From positions 310,001 through 374,000 of the forward strand of contig NZ_VDZU01000001.1 of NCBI RefSeq assembly GCF_007673525.1: DNA of 64,000 bases, given 5' to 3'. This DNA comes from Fictibacillus phosphorivorans. Its GTDB lineage: Bacteria; Bacillota; Bacilli; Bacillales; Fictibacillaceae. Positions 27,226 through 36,446 of this stretch are shown piece after piece (position 1 is the first letter of the stretch; each line of letters opens with the position of its first letter). The notes below the pieces were generated by a model. The model was not told the DNA's origin. It saw only the letters and a program-made list of their open reading frames with translations, and did no database searches. The position numbers and the translations under genes are program-made.

Positions 27226-28869
27226 ATGAATCAAACGATACAGGATACGAAACAGAAACTTCAGTACAATGCCCTTCATAACCCTTATCATTCAGATCGT
27301 ATGAGCGTTTTTTCGAAAAAAGGGATGGTTGCGACGAGTCAGCCGCTCGCTGCTCAAGCTGGGCTTGATATGTTAAAAAAGGGTGGAAATGCGGTTGATG
27401 CAGCTATTGCTACCGCAGCCTGTCTAACGGTCGTTGAACCAACATCGAACGGAATCGGTGGTGATGCGTTTGCACTCGTCTGGGTGAATGGTGAACTGCA
27501 TGGCTTGAACTCGAGTGGTCCCGCACCAAGAAGCATTTCGATTGAAGAAGTAAAAAAAGCGGGACATGATGTCATGCCAAAGTTTGGCTGGCTGCCTGTT
27601 ACAGTGCCAGGTGCGCCTGCTGCTTGGGCGGAACTATCCAACCGATTTGGCAAGCTTCCGTTTAAAGAAGTGTTGCAACCTGCAATCTCATACGCCGAAG
27701 AAGGTTACCCTTTAACGCCCATTCTCGGTAAGTACTGGCGAAAAGCATATGAAACGTACAAGCGTGAATTAAAAGGCGAGGAGTTCGAGAGCTGGTTCCA
27801 AACCTTTGCACCTGACGGACGTGCGCCAGAAGTAGGCGAGATTTGGCGCTCACCTCACCATGCGAATACATTACGAGACATCGCAGAAACGAAATCCGAA
27901 TCTTTTTATAGAGGAGCACTCGCACAAAAAATAAGCGAGGCGTCAGAAGCGCACGGCGGATTTCTCCGAAGTGAGGATTTCGCTACCTTTTATCCCGAGT
28001 GGGTAAAACCGATCAGCGTGAACTACAGAGGATATGACGTTTGGGAAATACCGCCGAACGGTCAAGGCATCGTTGCACTTATGGCACTTAACACGCTAAA
28101 AGGATATAATTTTACCGAAAAAGAATCAGCGGAAACCTATCATAAACAGATCGAAGCCATCAAATTAGCCTTTGTGGATGCGAAAAAATATGTAACAGAC
28201 CCACTAAGGATGAATGTATCTGTTGAAGGATTATTGTCGGAGAGCTATGCTGCAAAACGTAGAGACCTGATCGGTCATGAAGCTCTTCAGCCAGAACCCG
28301 GAACACCGCCAAGTGGTGGAACGGTATATCTTGCAACGGCAGATGAAGAAGGCAATATGGTCTCCTTCATTCAGAGCAACTACATGGGGTTCGGTTCTGG
28401 TGTAGTCGTTCCTGAAACGGGGATCGGACTGCAGAATAGAGGACATGATTTCTCGCTGGATCCAGATCACGATAACGCACTCGCTCCAGGAAAAAAGACG
28501 TATCATACGATCATTCCTGGCTTTTTAACGAAGAATGGAAAAGCCGTAGGACCTTTCGGTGTGATGGGAGGCTACATGCAGCCTCAAGGTCACGTGCAAG
28601 TTGTGATGAACACGGTTGATTTTCATCTTAACCCGCAAGCCGCACTAGATGCGCCACGCTGGCAGTGGATGGAGGATAAGAAAGTTCTAGTCGAACGCTC
28701 ACTACCGCCGCATATTGTTGATGACTTAGCGAGAAGGGGTCATGACGTTCAAGTGGCTGCAGATTCAGGGAACTTTGGTCGAGGACAGATCATTTGGAGA
28801 GACCCAGAGACAGGTGTATTAGCAGGTGGAACGGAAGGAAGAACAGATGGCTCGATCGCTGCATGGTAA
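27226..28869 (+). CDS. ywrD: Cytoplasmic gamma-glutamyltranspeptidase-like hydrolase (YwrD-like)
   Basis: 547 aa Ntn-hydrolase of the gamma-glutamyltransferase family. It lacks any signal peptide, unlike secreted Ggt. Recognisable are MVATSQPLAAQAGLDMLKKGGNAVDAA (~residue 33), TSNGIGGDAF (~80), and the region around the autocatalytic threonine, here SGGTVYLATAD (~residue 361) instead of the usual T-T-H-F/Y pattern, so the nucleophile assignment to this Thr is tentative. A Gly-rich GVMGGYMQPQGHVQV follows at ~446. In B. subtilis ywrD lies near the chromate genes ywrA and ywrB, as here. The importer upstream suggests it cleaves imported gamma-glutamyl peptides. Confidence 0.8.
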   Translation: MNQTIQDTKQKLQYNALHNPYHSDRMSVFSKKGMVATSQPLAAQAGLDMLKKGGNAVDAAIATAACLTVVEPTSNGIGGDAFALVWVNGELHGLNSSGPAPRSISIEEVKKAGHDVMPKFGWLPVTVPGAPAAWAELSNRFGKLPFKEVLQPAISYAEEGYPLTPILGKYWRKAYETYKRELKGEEFESWFQTFAPDGRAPEVGEIWRSPHHANTLRDIAETKSESFYRGALAQKISEASEAHGGFLRSEDFATFYPEWVKPISVNYRGYDVWEIPPNGQGIVALMALNTLKGYNFTEKESAETYHKQIEAIKLAFVDAKKYVTDPLRMNVSVEGLLSESYAAKRRDLIGHEALQPEPGTPPSGGTVYLATADEEGNMVSFIQSNYMGFGSGVVVPETGIGLQNRGHDFSLDPDHDNALAPGKKTYHTIIPGFLTKNGKAVGPFGVMGGYMQPQGHVQVVMNTVDFHLNPQAALDAPRWQWMEDKKVLVERSLPPHIVDDLARRGHDVQVAADSGNFGRGQIIWRDPETGVLAGGTEGRTDGSIAAW

Positions 28870-28905
28870 CATACTAAACTCAACTAAGAATAAAGGACTG
28901 ATCAT

Positions 28906-29487
28906 ATGACGTATCTCAACTTGTTTCTTGCCTTCTTTCGGTCGGGCATGCTGGGGTATGGGGGAGGTCCTTCTTCCATCCCTTTAGTTCATAAGGAAGT
29001 GGTCGGAAAATACAAATGGATGAACGACGAAGAATTTGGAGATGTGTTGGCGCTAGGAAACACACTTCCTGGGCCGATCGCGACAAAAATGGCCGGATAT
29101 ATCGGATACCGAGTTGCAGGCATTACGGGTCTCTTCGTTTCGCTATTAGCAACGATTCTGCCGACCATTATCCTCATGATTCTGCTCTTAACCTCACTCC
29201 GAGAATTTAAGGATCAGCCATGGGTACAAGGCATGACAAAAGGAGTCATTCCCGTTGTCGCTGTGATGCTCGCTGTCTTAACGTGGCAGTTCTTTGATAG
29301 CTCCAAAAAAGGGCTAGGTTTAAAGCTCAGCCTATTTCACATTTTCGCTGGTGTTATCCTTCTTCAATTTCTAGGTGTCCACCCTGGAATCATCATTGGT
29401 GCATTATTGGCATACGCTCTTTTTGGACCATTGAAGGGAACGGATAAAAAGAAAGCAAGCGTGCGGGAAGGAGAGGAGACAGGATGA
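28906..29487 (+). CDS. ywrB: Chromate transporter half, ChrA family (YwrB-like)
   Basis: 193 aa, one CHR domain with about five or six helices. The N-terminal FFRSGMLGYGGGPSSIPLVHKEVV and LGNTLPGPIATKMAGYIGYRVAG segments are the CHR signature. Short-chain ChrA proteins work as pairs of homologous halves, and the next gene is the second half. Chromate efflux is the known family activity; the physiological substrate here is unproven. Its stop overlaps the next start (ATGA). Confidence 0.88.
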   Translation: MTYLNLFLAFFRSGMLGYGGGPSSIPLVHKEVVGKYKWMNDEEFGDVLALGNTLPGPIATKMAGYIGYRVAGITGLFVSLLATILPTIILMILLLTSLREFKDQPWVQGMTKGVIPVVAVMLAVLTWQFFDSSKKGLGLKLSLFHIFAGVILLQFLGVHPGIIIGALLAYALFGPLKGTDKKKASVREGEETG

Positions 29488-30014
29488 CTTTTTGGCATAT
29501 CTTTCTCGCCTTTTTCTTACCCGGAATTTTAGGATATGGCGGTGGACCGGCGTCCATTCCTTTAATTGAAAACGAAGTCGTCGACCGCTATGAATGGCTT
29601 TCTGTTAATGAATTTACCGAAGTACTGGCGCTAGGTAATGCGCTTCCTGGTCCGATCGCGACAAAGATGGCAGGCTACATCGGATACCAAGAGGGAGGCT
29701 GGTTTGGGGCGTTTGTTGGCGTATTCGCAACCGTTGCGCCATCCCTTTTATTGATGGTCGCGTTTTTAGGTCTTGTTTATAAATTTAAAGATTCACCACG
29801 AGTAAAGAACATGAGCACGTATGTAAAACCGACGATCGCTGTGCTTCTTGGCATCATGGCGTATCAGTTCTTTGCCGAATCGTATATAAGCGTTGGTTGG
29901 ATGCACACACTATTTCTAACTGCTGCCAGTTTTTTATTGATGGAAAAAGTGAAAGTGTCCCCGGTGTTTGTGATTATTGGATCACTCGGGTATGGAGCGG
30001 TGTTTTTGGCTTAG
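29484..30014 (+). CDS. ywrA: Chromate transporter half, ChrA family (YwrA-like)
   Basis: 176 aa, paralogous to the preceding gene. FFLPGILGYGGGPASIPLIENEVV and LGNALPGPIATKMAGYIGYQEGG are nearly the same motifs. It likely forms a heterodimer with its neighbour in opposite membrane orientation, as known for short-chain ChrA pairs. A weak hairpin follows the stop. Confidence 0.88.
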   Translation: MTFWHIFLAFFLPGILGYGGGPASIPLIENEVVDRYEWLSVNEFTEVLALGNALPGPIATKMAGYIGYQEGGWFGAFVGVFATVAPSLLLMVAFLGLVYKFKDSPRVKNMSTYVKPTIAVLLGIMAYQFFAESYISVGWMHTLFLTAASFLLMEKVKVSPVFVIIGSLGYGAVFLA

Positions 30015-30021
30015 GTTAGGG

Positions 30022-30056
30022 GGAAGCGGAACTTCTGTGGGGTTTCGCTTCTTTTC
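30022..30056 (+). terminator. Probable terminator after the chromate transporter pair
   Basis: An imperfect stem GGAAGCGGAA / TTTCGCTTC is followed by TTTTCGTTT. It is less perfect than other terminators in the window. Confidence 0.5.
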
Positions 30057-30084
30057 GTTTGTTACAAAGTTGTCGATTATGATC

Positions 30085-30182
30085 GAAAATCGGATAAATG
30101 TTGGATTACCACGTATAAATGGCAAGTTACCTCGTATAAAATTCGGATTACCTCGTACAAAAAGTAATTTACCTCGTAATTA
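30085..30182. repeat. 21-bp-period phrase array (TTACCTCGTA type)
   Basis: TTACC followed by A/T-CGTA starts at 30106, 30127, 30148 and 30169, exactly 21 bp apart. A degenerate fifth unit at 30085 keeps the phase through CGxATAAATG. Filler sequence differs between units. It lies in the gap between the chromate genes and the EmrE-like exporter. Confidence 0.85.
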
Positions 30183-30297
30183 TTGAACCAAAAGACTCCT
30201 CCCAAATGCATACAACCATATGGTAAGATAATAAAAAAAGATAAGCATGTTGGACAAGACAGATGAATACTTTTTAAAGGGAAATGGAGGACTTAAC

Positions 30298-31260
30298 ATG
30301 AGACCGATATGGCTTGGAATTGCGGCAGCCTTTTTCTTTGGCGTCACGTTCATCTTGAATCGTTCCATGGATTTATCAGGCGGAAGCTGGCATTGGAGTG
30401 CAGCCCTTCGCTTTTTTTACATGGTTCCGTTATTGTGGATTATCGTTTGGATGCGTGGCAACGTGCGTCCTGTGTTTCAAGAACTTAAGAAACGGTTTGG
30501 CACATGGTTTTTATGGAGTTCGGTTGGATTTGTGCTCTTTTATGCACCGATTACATACGCAGCAGGTTTTGGAGAAGCGTGGTTAGTGGCGGCGACTTGG
30601 CAGATTACGATCGTTGCAGGTTCTCTTCTCGTGCCCTTCTTTTATGAAGGAGACAAAAGCAATGGAGCAACACGTCAGAAGATACCTTTTAGAGGATTAG
30701 GTTTTTCACTGATCATACTAGGAGGTGTGGCACTCGTTCAAGTGCAGGAAGCAAGTGGGGTAAACGGCTCTGCTTGGTTGAACGTTGTGTTGCCTGTTCT
30801 GATTGCGGCGATCGCCTATCCACTAGGCAATCGAAAAATGATGGTTGTAACAAACAAACGCCTCGATGCTTTTCAGCGAGCATTCGGTATGACAATCGCC
30901 TCACTTCCTTGGTGGATTGTCCTCGCCGGAATCGGATGGGTGGAGAGCGGACCTCCAACGAATGATCAGTTGTGGCAGACGTTTTTAGTAGCCATTTCAT
31001 CTGGGGTTATTGCAACTGTCCTCTTTTTCCAAGCGACGGATCTTTGTGCGAACAATCCTGTGAAACTGGCTGGTGTAGAAGCGACGCAATCGGCTGAGAT
31101 CATTTTTGTATTAGCCGGTGAGATGTGGCTGTTATCGATCGCAAGCCCAACGTTCCTTTCAATGATGGGCGTTCTCATCATCATGCTCGGCATGTTTTTA
31201 CACAGTTATTATGGAAAAACAGAAGTGGTGCAAAAAAAATCTATGAAACTTGCAAAATGA
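30298..31260 (+). CDS. EmrE/EamA-type multidrug efflux transporter
   Basis: 320 aa with ten hydrophobic helices. It opens RPIWLGIAAAFFFGVTFILNRSM, has YAAGFGEAWLVAATWQ near residue 88, and ends with KLAGVEATQSAEIIFVLAGE. This pattern fits the putative multidrug-resistance-efflux branch of the drug/metabolite transporter superfamily. The ATG at 30298 has GGAGG 9 nt before it; the longer frame from 30247 has no good site. Substrate unknown. A terminator follows. Confidence 0.75.
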   Translation: MRPIWLGIAAAFFFGVTFILNRSMDLSGGSWHWSAALRFFYMVPLLWIIVWMRGNVRPVFQELKKRFGTWFLWSSVGFVLFYAPITYAAGFGEAWLVAATWQITIVAGSLLVPFFYEGDKSNGATRQKIPFRGLGFSLIILGGVALVQVQEASGVNGSAWLNVVLPVLIAAIAYPLGNRKMMVVTNKRLDAFQRAFGMTIASLPWWIVLAGIGWVESGPPTNDQLWQTFLVAISSGVIATVLFFQATDLCANNPVKLAGVEATQSAEIIFVLAGEMWLLSIASPTFLSMMGVLIIMLGMFLHSYYGKTEVVQKKSMKLAK

Positions 31261-31323
31261 TGAATAAAAAAATGTGAGCTGGGAATAGTAGTACTACCCC
31301 CCCCTTTTTAAATAGTAATTTGA

Positions 31324-31358
31324 AACAGCCGTTGCCCGTAGCAGCGGTTGTTTTTTTT
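31324..31358 (+). terminator. Terminator after the multidrug exporter-like gene
   Basis: The stem AACAGCCGTTGC / GCAGCGGTTGTT (with G-U pairs) has a 5-nt loop and eight T residues. Confidence 0.85.
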
Positions 31359-31456
31359 GTGCGATGTAAACGTCAAATCCGTTAAACTATATACAGAGAT
31401 TGTCGGATGTCATCTTCTTCCCCTTGTTATTCTTATTTTGAAAGGAGGCGTTAGTA

Positions 31457-32326
31457 ATGGATTCGCTTAAGAGTATGAACGACGCGTTGCAATATATGGA
31501 GGATCACCTTCAATATGAGATTGACTTTGCGGAAGTAGCGAAACGAGCGTATTGTTCAGAGTATCATTTTAAACGTATGTTTTCCTTTTTGGCAGGAGTT
31601 CCACTTTCAGAATACGTTCGCCGCAGAAGGCTAACTCTTGCAGCTTTTGAGTTGCAGAACAGCGACATAAAAGTAATTGATGTGGCAGTGAAATACGGAT
31701 ACTCTTCACCAGATTCTTTTACAAAAGCGTTTCAGCAGATGCATGGCATTACACCATCAGAAGCTCGTAAAAACGGTCATTCACTCAAAGCCTTTCCGCG
31801 CATGTCCTTTCAATTATCGGTAAAAGGAGGAAGTGAAATGAACTATCGTATCGTTGAAAAAGAGGCCTTTTCTATTGTGGGTCTCAAGAAAAGGGTTCAG
31901 CTCGTTTTTGAGGGAGTTAATCCCGAGATTGCCGCGATGTGGCAGAGCCTCACACCAGAGATGATTAGTGAGCTGAAGAGTTTATCAAATATAGAGCCTA
32001 GTGGCTTAATCAGCGCTTCAACGAACTTTTCGGAGAGGACAACTGAAAACAGTGAGCTTGATCATTATATTGGGGCAGCCACAACAAATGTTTGTCCTGA
32101 GAATCTGTCAGAACTAATGGTGGAAGCATCCACTTGGGCAGTATTTGAAGCGGTCGGCCCTTTTCCAGAAACTCTGCAGAACGTGTGGGGACGCATCTAT
32201 TCAGAATGGTTTCCATCATCGTCGTATGAACAAACAGAAGGACCAGAGATTCTTTGGAACGCGGATAAAGATACGACGTCACCTACATTTAGAAGTGAGA
32301 TTTGGGTGCCTGTTAAGAAAAAATAA
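31457..32326 (+). CDS. AraC-family regulator with GyrI-like effector domain
   Basis: 289 aa. An N-terminal AraC double helix-turn-helix spans residues ~8-107 ([33 protein letters not shown], then [28 protein letters not shown]). A C-terminal effector-binding domain of the Rob/GyrI class follows ([11 protein letters not shown] at ~138 and [21 protein letters not shown] at ~220). Such regulators bind hydrophobic or drug-like ligands and control stress or efflux genes; the adjacent upstream exporter is a plausible target but has its own terminator. Perfect AGGAGG site. Confidence 0.88.
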   Translation: MDSLKSMNDALQYMEDHLQYEIDFAEVAKRAYCSEYHFKRMFSFLAGVPLSEYVRRRRLTLAAFELQNSDIKVIDVAVKYGYSSPDSFTKAFQQMHGITPSEARKNGHSLKAFPRMSFQLSVKGGSEMNYRIVEKEAFSIVGLKKRVQLVFEGVNPEIAAMWQSLTPEMISELKSLSNIEPSGLISASTNFSERTTENSELDHYIGAATTNVCPENLSELMVEASTWAVFEAVGPFPETLQNVWGRIYSEWFPSSSYEQTEGPEILWNADKDTTSPTFRSEIWVPVKKK

Positions 32327-32342
32327 AGCAGTAGTATAGGAT

Positions 32343-32370
32343 GCATCGGCTAAGTGGCCGGTGCTTTTTT
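32343..32370 (+). terminator. Terminator of the AraC/GyrI-like gene
   Basis: The stem GCATCGGC / GCCGGTGC is followed by six T residues. Confidence 0.85.
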
Positions 32371-32375
32371 AACAA

Positions 32376-32408
32376 AGCAGCATCTAGCTTGAATTAGCTG
32401 ATGCTGCT
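32376..32408 (-). terminator. Terminator of the minus-strand ECF/ABC operon
   Basis: A long interrupted palindrome AGCAGCATC-AGCT / AGCT-GATGCTGCT lies just beyond the last stop codon of the minus operon, with only a short TTTGTT tail on that strand. Confidence 0.65.
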
Positions 32409-32413
32409 CCTCC

Positions 32414-33544
32414 TTATATATTCTTCAGTTTCTCTCTTCGATAACGCCACATAAACAATAGCGAGGAAAGTATAAGGATGATCACGAAAGAAATAGGTAA
32501 GAGGTAAGGGTTTAAATAAATGGTAGTAAGATTTTGCACGAGATACGTTGTACCTGAACCAAACAGCAAGAAGGCTAGCGGAACGTGCAGACCTACACTC
32601 GTCATATAATTGGGAGCAACGCTAGATACCCAAGCTCCGACCAATACTAACGCTAATCCTAACAGAAAGATACAAATAACAGTAAGAACGATATATTGGA
32701 AAAAGGTTAGATCATACCATGAAACAAAAAAATTAAAAATAGAGTTGATCGGCAGCGGAAAGAACATACTCGTGTCATTGCCTCTATACATGAAAAAGAA
32801 AAAAGCGAGCTGAGCGGTTATAACGATCATTGCGGCAGATATTCCTGTAAGGAGCTTTTGAGAAAAAAGTTTGCGTCCTGTTTTTGATGTATACTGCAGA
32901 AGCTGCACGTGATTTCGCTTGTCCCTGATATATAAAGGCATATGAATAATCATGATGTTTAGGAAGATAAGGATGGCTACATATTTTATTAAACAATTGT
33001 AATTATCAAATACCATATCCGTAAATATCGCTTTTGTTGATCCGTTTTCAACCAATTCATCCATACGTGCATTTTGTTTTGGAGTTAGTTCATGCTCATT
33101 AAAACGTTCAGGATGCTCATATCTGTCGATGATCCCATCGCGTGCCTGAATCTCCCAAAAAATATCTACAGAGTCTTCAAAAAAGATTTTGCTGTGCAGG
33201 GCAGCTAGTTTTTCGTTTTCCAGATCCATGTTGCTAAATTCCTCATAGGTATCAATGCCAGCAGCGACCATTTCTTTCTGTGACTTAAGATACTCTGTTG
33301 CTTCTGCTATTCGTTGTTCCTTAATCTCTTTAAAATCTTCAAATTCCTCATTATCCATAGATTTGCCATAATCAACTAGCATTTTTTGCGTAGCTCGGAA
33401 ATCATCTAATAGTGGTCTGCCGTTAGGAAAATACTTAAATTCAAACATGATAAACTGTTGATATACGATGAAGCTGACTAAAAGCAGCAGGCAGATGATT
33501 TTTACCGAAAACAGCTTTCTTATCTCATTAAATAAGATTCTCAT
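32414..33544 (-). CDS. ABC-2 type transporter permease (operon-distal)
   Basis: 376 aa. The first helix is at residues ~15-30, then an extracytoplasmic region of about 140 charged residues (rich in E, D, K), then five helices (from ~185). The layout is typical of large-loop ABC-2 permeases in Firmicute stress/antibiotic exporters. It resembles the preceding gene, including the DKRNHVQLLQYTSKTGRKLFSQKLL coupling helix (compare RTALVTYATKRGRRLMWDKLL there), so the two are diverged paralogues that could form a heterodimer with the upstream ATPase. Confidence 0.75.
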   Translation of the reverse strand: MRILFNEIRKLFSVKIICLLLLVSFIVYQQFIMFEFKYFPNGRPLLDDFRATQKMLVDYGKSMDNEEFEDFKEIKEQRIAEATEYLKSQKEMVAAGIDTYEEFSNMDLENEKLAALHSKIFFEDSVDIFWEIQARDGIIDRYEHPERFNEHELTPKQNARMDELVENGSTKAIFTDMVFDNYNCLIKYVAILIFLNIMIIHMPLYIRDKRNHVQLLQYTSKTGRKLFSQKLLTGISAAMIVITAQLAFFFFMYRGNDTSMFFPLPINSIFNFFVSWYDLTFFQYIVLTVICIFLLGLALVLVGAWVSSVAPNYMTSVGLHVPLAFLLFGSGTTYLVQNLTTIYLNPYLLPISFVIILILSSLLFMWRYRREKLKNI

Positions 33545-33559
33545 AAGTTCGCGTCCTAT

Positions 33560-34828
33560 CTATATATTTTCTTTAGCAAAACGTTTGATGAAAAACCATG
33601 CTGTGAGCAGTAAAGCGATTAACCATCCTGTGACGGTAATGACTTCGTAAAATTTGAACGTCGTAAAAACTCCGCTTTCCATCCACCATTTCTTCACATT
33701 CATCACTAGAATAAAAGGAGAGAAGTGCGTGTAAAGAAGCATTGTACTGTCCTTGGGCATGATGCTTGGCATATAAAGACCTGCCAAAAAGATAACACCA
33801 AAAAGTGTGAAAACGATGTAGCTGTTCCGTATCAGCATGGAGAGGCAAAACGTAATCAAAACAAATAGGATTTGGCAGATTACAACTAAACCACATGACA
33901 TGAATAGATATTGGATAAACGTGACGTTCCACCAGCTAATAAAAGGTATTTTGTTTAATTCGATTAAGAACCCTGTACTTATCGGTACGTTCCACAGGCC
34001 AGAATAATCAAACACTATAAAATAAACAGACAATGTTATAGCGAGAAGAGCGACAGTTACAAGTGTTGATGCAAAGGTGGACACAAGAAGCTTATCCCAC
34101 ATCAATCTTCTGCCACGTTTTGTTGCATAAGTGACTAAAGCTGTTCTATGTTCAAACTCATAGTTCACGATAAAAGCAGTGAAAAGAACGATTAAGATCA
34201 TCGCCTGAAAAAGCATAAACCCAAATAACGTTTTAAAAAGAAAAGAATGCGTTCCGAACATCTTTCCATGAAAGAAAAGATGAAGATGTTCTTTGTTCTG
34301 GACGAGTTCTTCAACACGTGGTTTTAATACAGCGTATTGCTCACGAACTTTTTCAGCAGCTGCACCTTTCAATCCGAAAAGCCTAATGCCTTCTTCTGCA
34401 TTTTCCATTACATTTAGTTCATTATATTTTGTCTCAATCTCTTGTATGGAGTTCACATACGTTTCTTTTATCGCGAGTTTGTTGATGTCTTGCAGCTCTT
34501 CTTTTGAATAAATGTTTGATTCAATCAAACTATAGTAGAGTTCGGGCTTATAAAATTCCGCTGCGGTTTGGTAGGTGTCTCCAGTCTTGCTCTGTGTGAG
34601 CTTATTCCAAGTATTTAAATCTTGCTCATAAGAGGTTTGCAGCTTTTGACGCCCCTCTTCATCCATTAACGTTCCCGTTTCTTGTACGATTGGCTGAAGT
34701 GACTTCATATCATGACGCAGATTTGATTGCTGATAGATGAGAAAGCAGTTGAACAAAAGAAAGAGTACGAACAATCCTAGAATAATAGGTGATGAGATGA
34801 TTTTTTTAAATTCAAGCCGTTTGATCAT
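33560..34828 (-). CDS. ABC-2 type transporter permease (operon-proximal)
   Basis: 422 aa. Same architecture as its downstream paralogue: a helix at ~residues 12-30, a soluble outer region of about 150 aa, then five or six helices. The ATG at 34828 (MIKRLEF) was chosen: GGAG lies about 9 nt before it and it overlaps the ATPase gene by 17 nt. A longer frame to 34867 reads into the ATPase gene. Confidence 0.75.
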   Translation of the reverse strand: MIKRLEFKKIISSPIILGLFVLFLLFNCFLIYQQSNLRHDMKSLQPIVQETGTLMDEEGRQKLQTSYEQDLNTWNKLTQSKTGDTYQTAAEFYKPELYYSLIESNIYSKEELQDINKLAIKETYVNSIQEIETKYNELNVMENAEEGIRLFGLKGAAAEKVREQYAVLKPRVEELVQNKEHLHLFFHGKMFGTHSFLFKTLFGFMLFQAMILIVLFTAFIVNYEFEHRTALVTYATKRGRRLMWDKLLVSTFASTLVTVALLAITLSVYFIVFDYSGLWNVPISTGFLIELNKIPFISWWNVTFIQYLFMSCGLVVICQILFVLITFCLSMLIRNSYIVFTLFGVIFLAGLYMPSIMPKDSTMLLYTHFSPFILVMNVKKWWMESGVFTTFKFYEVITVTGWLIALLLTAWFFIKRFAKENI

Positions 34829-35696
34829 CTGAAAGTACTCCATCTTGATAGATATACAAAAAGACATCTTCTAAGTTCGGATGAACCGGTTTCCATTCTG
34901 GTTTAGCTGTATCTTCTGTTAAGAAACGCATGTACATGCTTCCGTTTTCTTGTTTTTCGGACAGTGTAAGGTAAGTAGTACGAAATTGTTCTGTTTGTTC
35001 ATAACTCACTTCGGTCTCGTAAACGAGGCCTTGAATGTTACGGCAGATGTTAGAAACAGTATCTTTGTATAACACTTCTTGATTTTTAATCATGATGATC
35101 TCGTTTGCGATCGATTCTACATCTGATACGATATGTGTGGATAAAATGACAATGCGATCTCGAGCGAGATTCGTAAGCAGATTACGAAAGCGAACTCGTT
35201 CTTTTGGATCTAAGCCAGCTGTGGGTTCATCTAGAATCAAAATCTTCGGGTCGTTCAACATGGCTTGAGCGATCCCAACACGTTGAATCATCCCGCCTGA
35301 AAACTTCTTCATCTTTTTATTTGCCACATGATCCAGTGCTACAGTTTTAAGCAGTTCTTCAACACGAGTAATCGCCGTTTTTGGGTGTATTCCTTTTAAC
35401 GCTGCAAGGTAAAGCAGATAAGAGGTTGGCGAATAATTTTTGTAATAGCCAAACTCCTGAGGAAGGTAACCGATTATCTCCCGGTACTTTTCATCCATCT
35501 TAATAATATCTTCTCCGTCGTAACGGATGCTTCCGGTCGTCGGAAACAAGAGGGTTGTGAGCATCTTAATTAAAGTTGTCTTGCCCGCTCCGTTCGGCGC
35601 CAATAAACCATATACGCCGTTACAAAACTCGAGGTTAATATTTTTCAGTGCATTGAACTGTCCAAAATTCTTTGTAACGTCTTCAACAAGTAACAT
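34812..35696 (-). CDS. ABC transporter ATP-binding protein
   Basis: 294 aa. Walker A APNGAGKTT (~residue 34, with Ala instead of the usual Gly before PNG), Q-loop GYLPQEFGYY (~84), signature FSGGMIQRVGIA (~134) and Walker B ILILDEPTAGLDP (~155), then a STHIVSDVE H-loop. It would drive the two following permeases. The AAGGAG site is 8 nt before the ATG. Confidence 0.9.
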   Translation of the reverse strand: MLLVEDVTKNFGQFNALKNINLEFCNGVYGLLAPNGAGKTTLIKMLTTLLFPTTGSIRYDGEDIIKMDEKYREIIGYLPQEFGYYKNYSPTSYLLYLAALKGIHPKTAITRVEELLKTVALDHVANKKMKKFSGGMIQRVGIAQAMLNDPKILILDEPTAGLDPKERVRFRNLLTNLARDRIVILSTHIVSDVESIANEIIMIKNQEVLYKDTVSNICRNIQGLVYETEVSYEQTEQFRTTYLTLSEKQENGSMYMRFLTEDTAKPEWKPVHPNLEDVFLYIYQDGVLSDDQTA

Positions 35697-36446
35697 CTAT
35701 AAAACTCCTTCTCGAAATGCAATTAGTTTTTTTAATGAGTTCACATAGAGTGCGAGACTTACGGCACATACCACCATGTACACATAGCTCGGAACATGAC
35801 TGAGAAAAGCAGCGTATACATCTTGGCTTAGCAATGCTGGGATAAAGTTTACTAGCAGCCAGCTCGCCATCAAGGCATAGGTAGAATATCTTCCTTTTAT
35901 ATGCTGCAAAACATAGAGATACAAAACGGAAAATATGCTTAATGAACTGCATGATAAAAGCAAGGCTTGAAGTACGCTGATCGATTGAAAGAGCAGGGAA
36001 ACAATAAGTATTAAAAAACTGTTTAGAATGAGTGCGAGCACACTAAAAATCAGCATTCGAAAGGCAGCCAGCTGAAACACGTGATATTTACATGTCATCT
36101 CGACGGCAAACGTGTTTTTGGTTAACGCAATTATTAAAAAAAGGGACGCGACGGTAAAGTATATAACGGGTGATAGCGTAAAAATAAAGAAGTAAATGTC
36201 GTTCGTTTTGATGGAAGAATCCAGCGAGAGTATGCCGTATAGAAACACACAAAGCGCTAAAAAGACGACAAATAAAATCTCAGTCGCGTCGCGGAACAGG
36301 TAACGGAAACCAAGCTGCTGATACATGTCGGTTAGGTATTGAATAAAGGATTTTGGTTTGGTCAGCCCTGCAGAAACGATGGATTGTATGTGTTTTTTCA
36401 TTTCATGCTTCTCAGGGTAATCAACGTGAAAACTGTGTTTGTCCAC
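35697..36446 (-). CDS. Membrane protein, possible anti-sigma partner
   Basis: 249 aa. A hydrophilic N-terminus of about 60 aa is followed by six hydrophobic segments. It starts with GTG directly at the sigma factor stop, with GGAGG 8 nt upstream, so the two are translationally coupled. That position and a cytosolic N-terminal segment before the membrane part fit an anti-sigma factor, but no zinc-binding HxxxCxxC motif is present and the family is not recognised. It could instead be an accessory subunit of the exporter encoded downstream. Confidence 0.6.
   Translation of the reverse strand: MDKHSFHVDYPEKHEMKKHIQSIVSAGLTKPKSFIQYLTDMYQQLGFRYLFRDATEILFVVFLALCVFLYGILSLDSSIKTNDIYFFIFTLSPVIYFTVASLFLIIALTKNTFAVEMTCKYHVFQLAAFRMLIFSVLALILNSFLILIVSLLFQSISVLQALLLSCSSLSIFSVLYLYVLQHIKGRYSTYALMASWLLVNFIPALLSQDVYAAFLSHVPSYVYMVVCAVSLALYVNSLKKLIAFREGVL

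Noticed and set aside
3477-30182. CRISPR arrays
   Set aside because: The repeated phrase is only 6-11 bp and the filler 10-15 bp, with no cas genes; real CRISPR repeats and spacers are 25-40 bp each.
30079-30186. 35-aa heptad-repeat ORF (LPR units) in the TTACCTCGTA array
   Set aside because: Same reason as for the other array; no good ribosome binding site.
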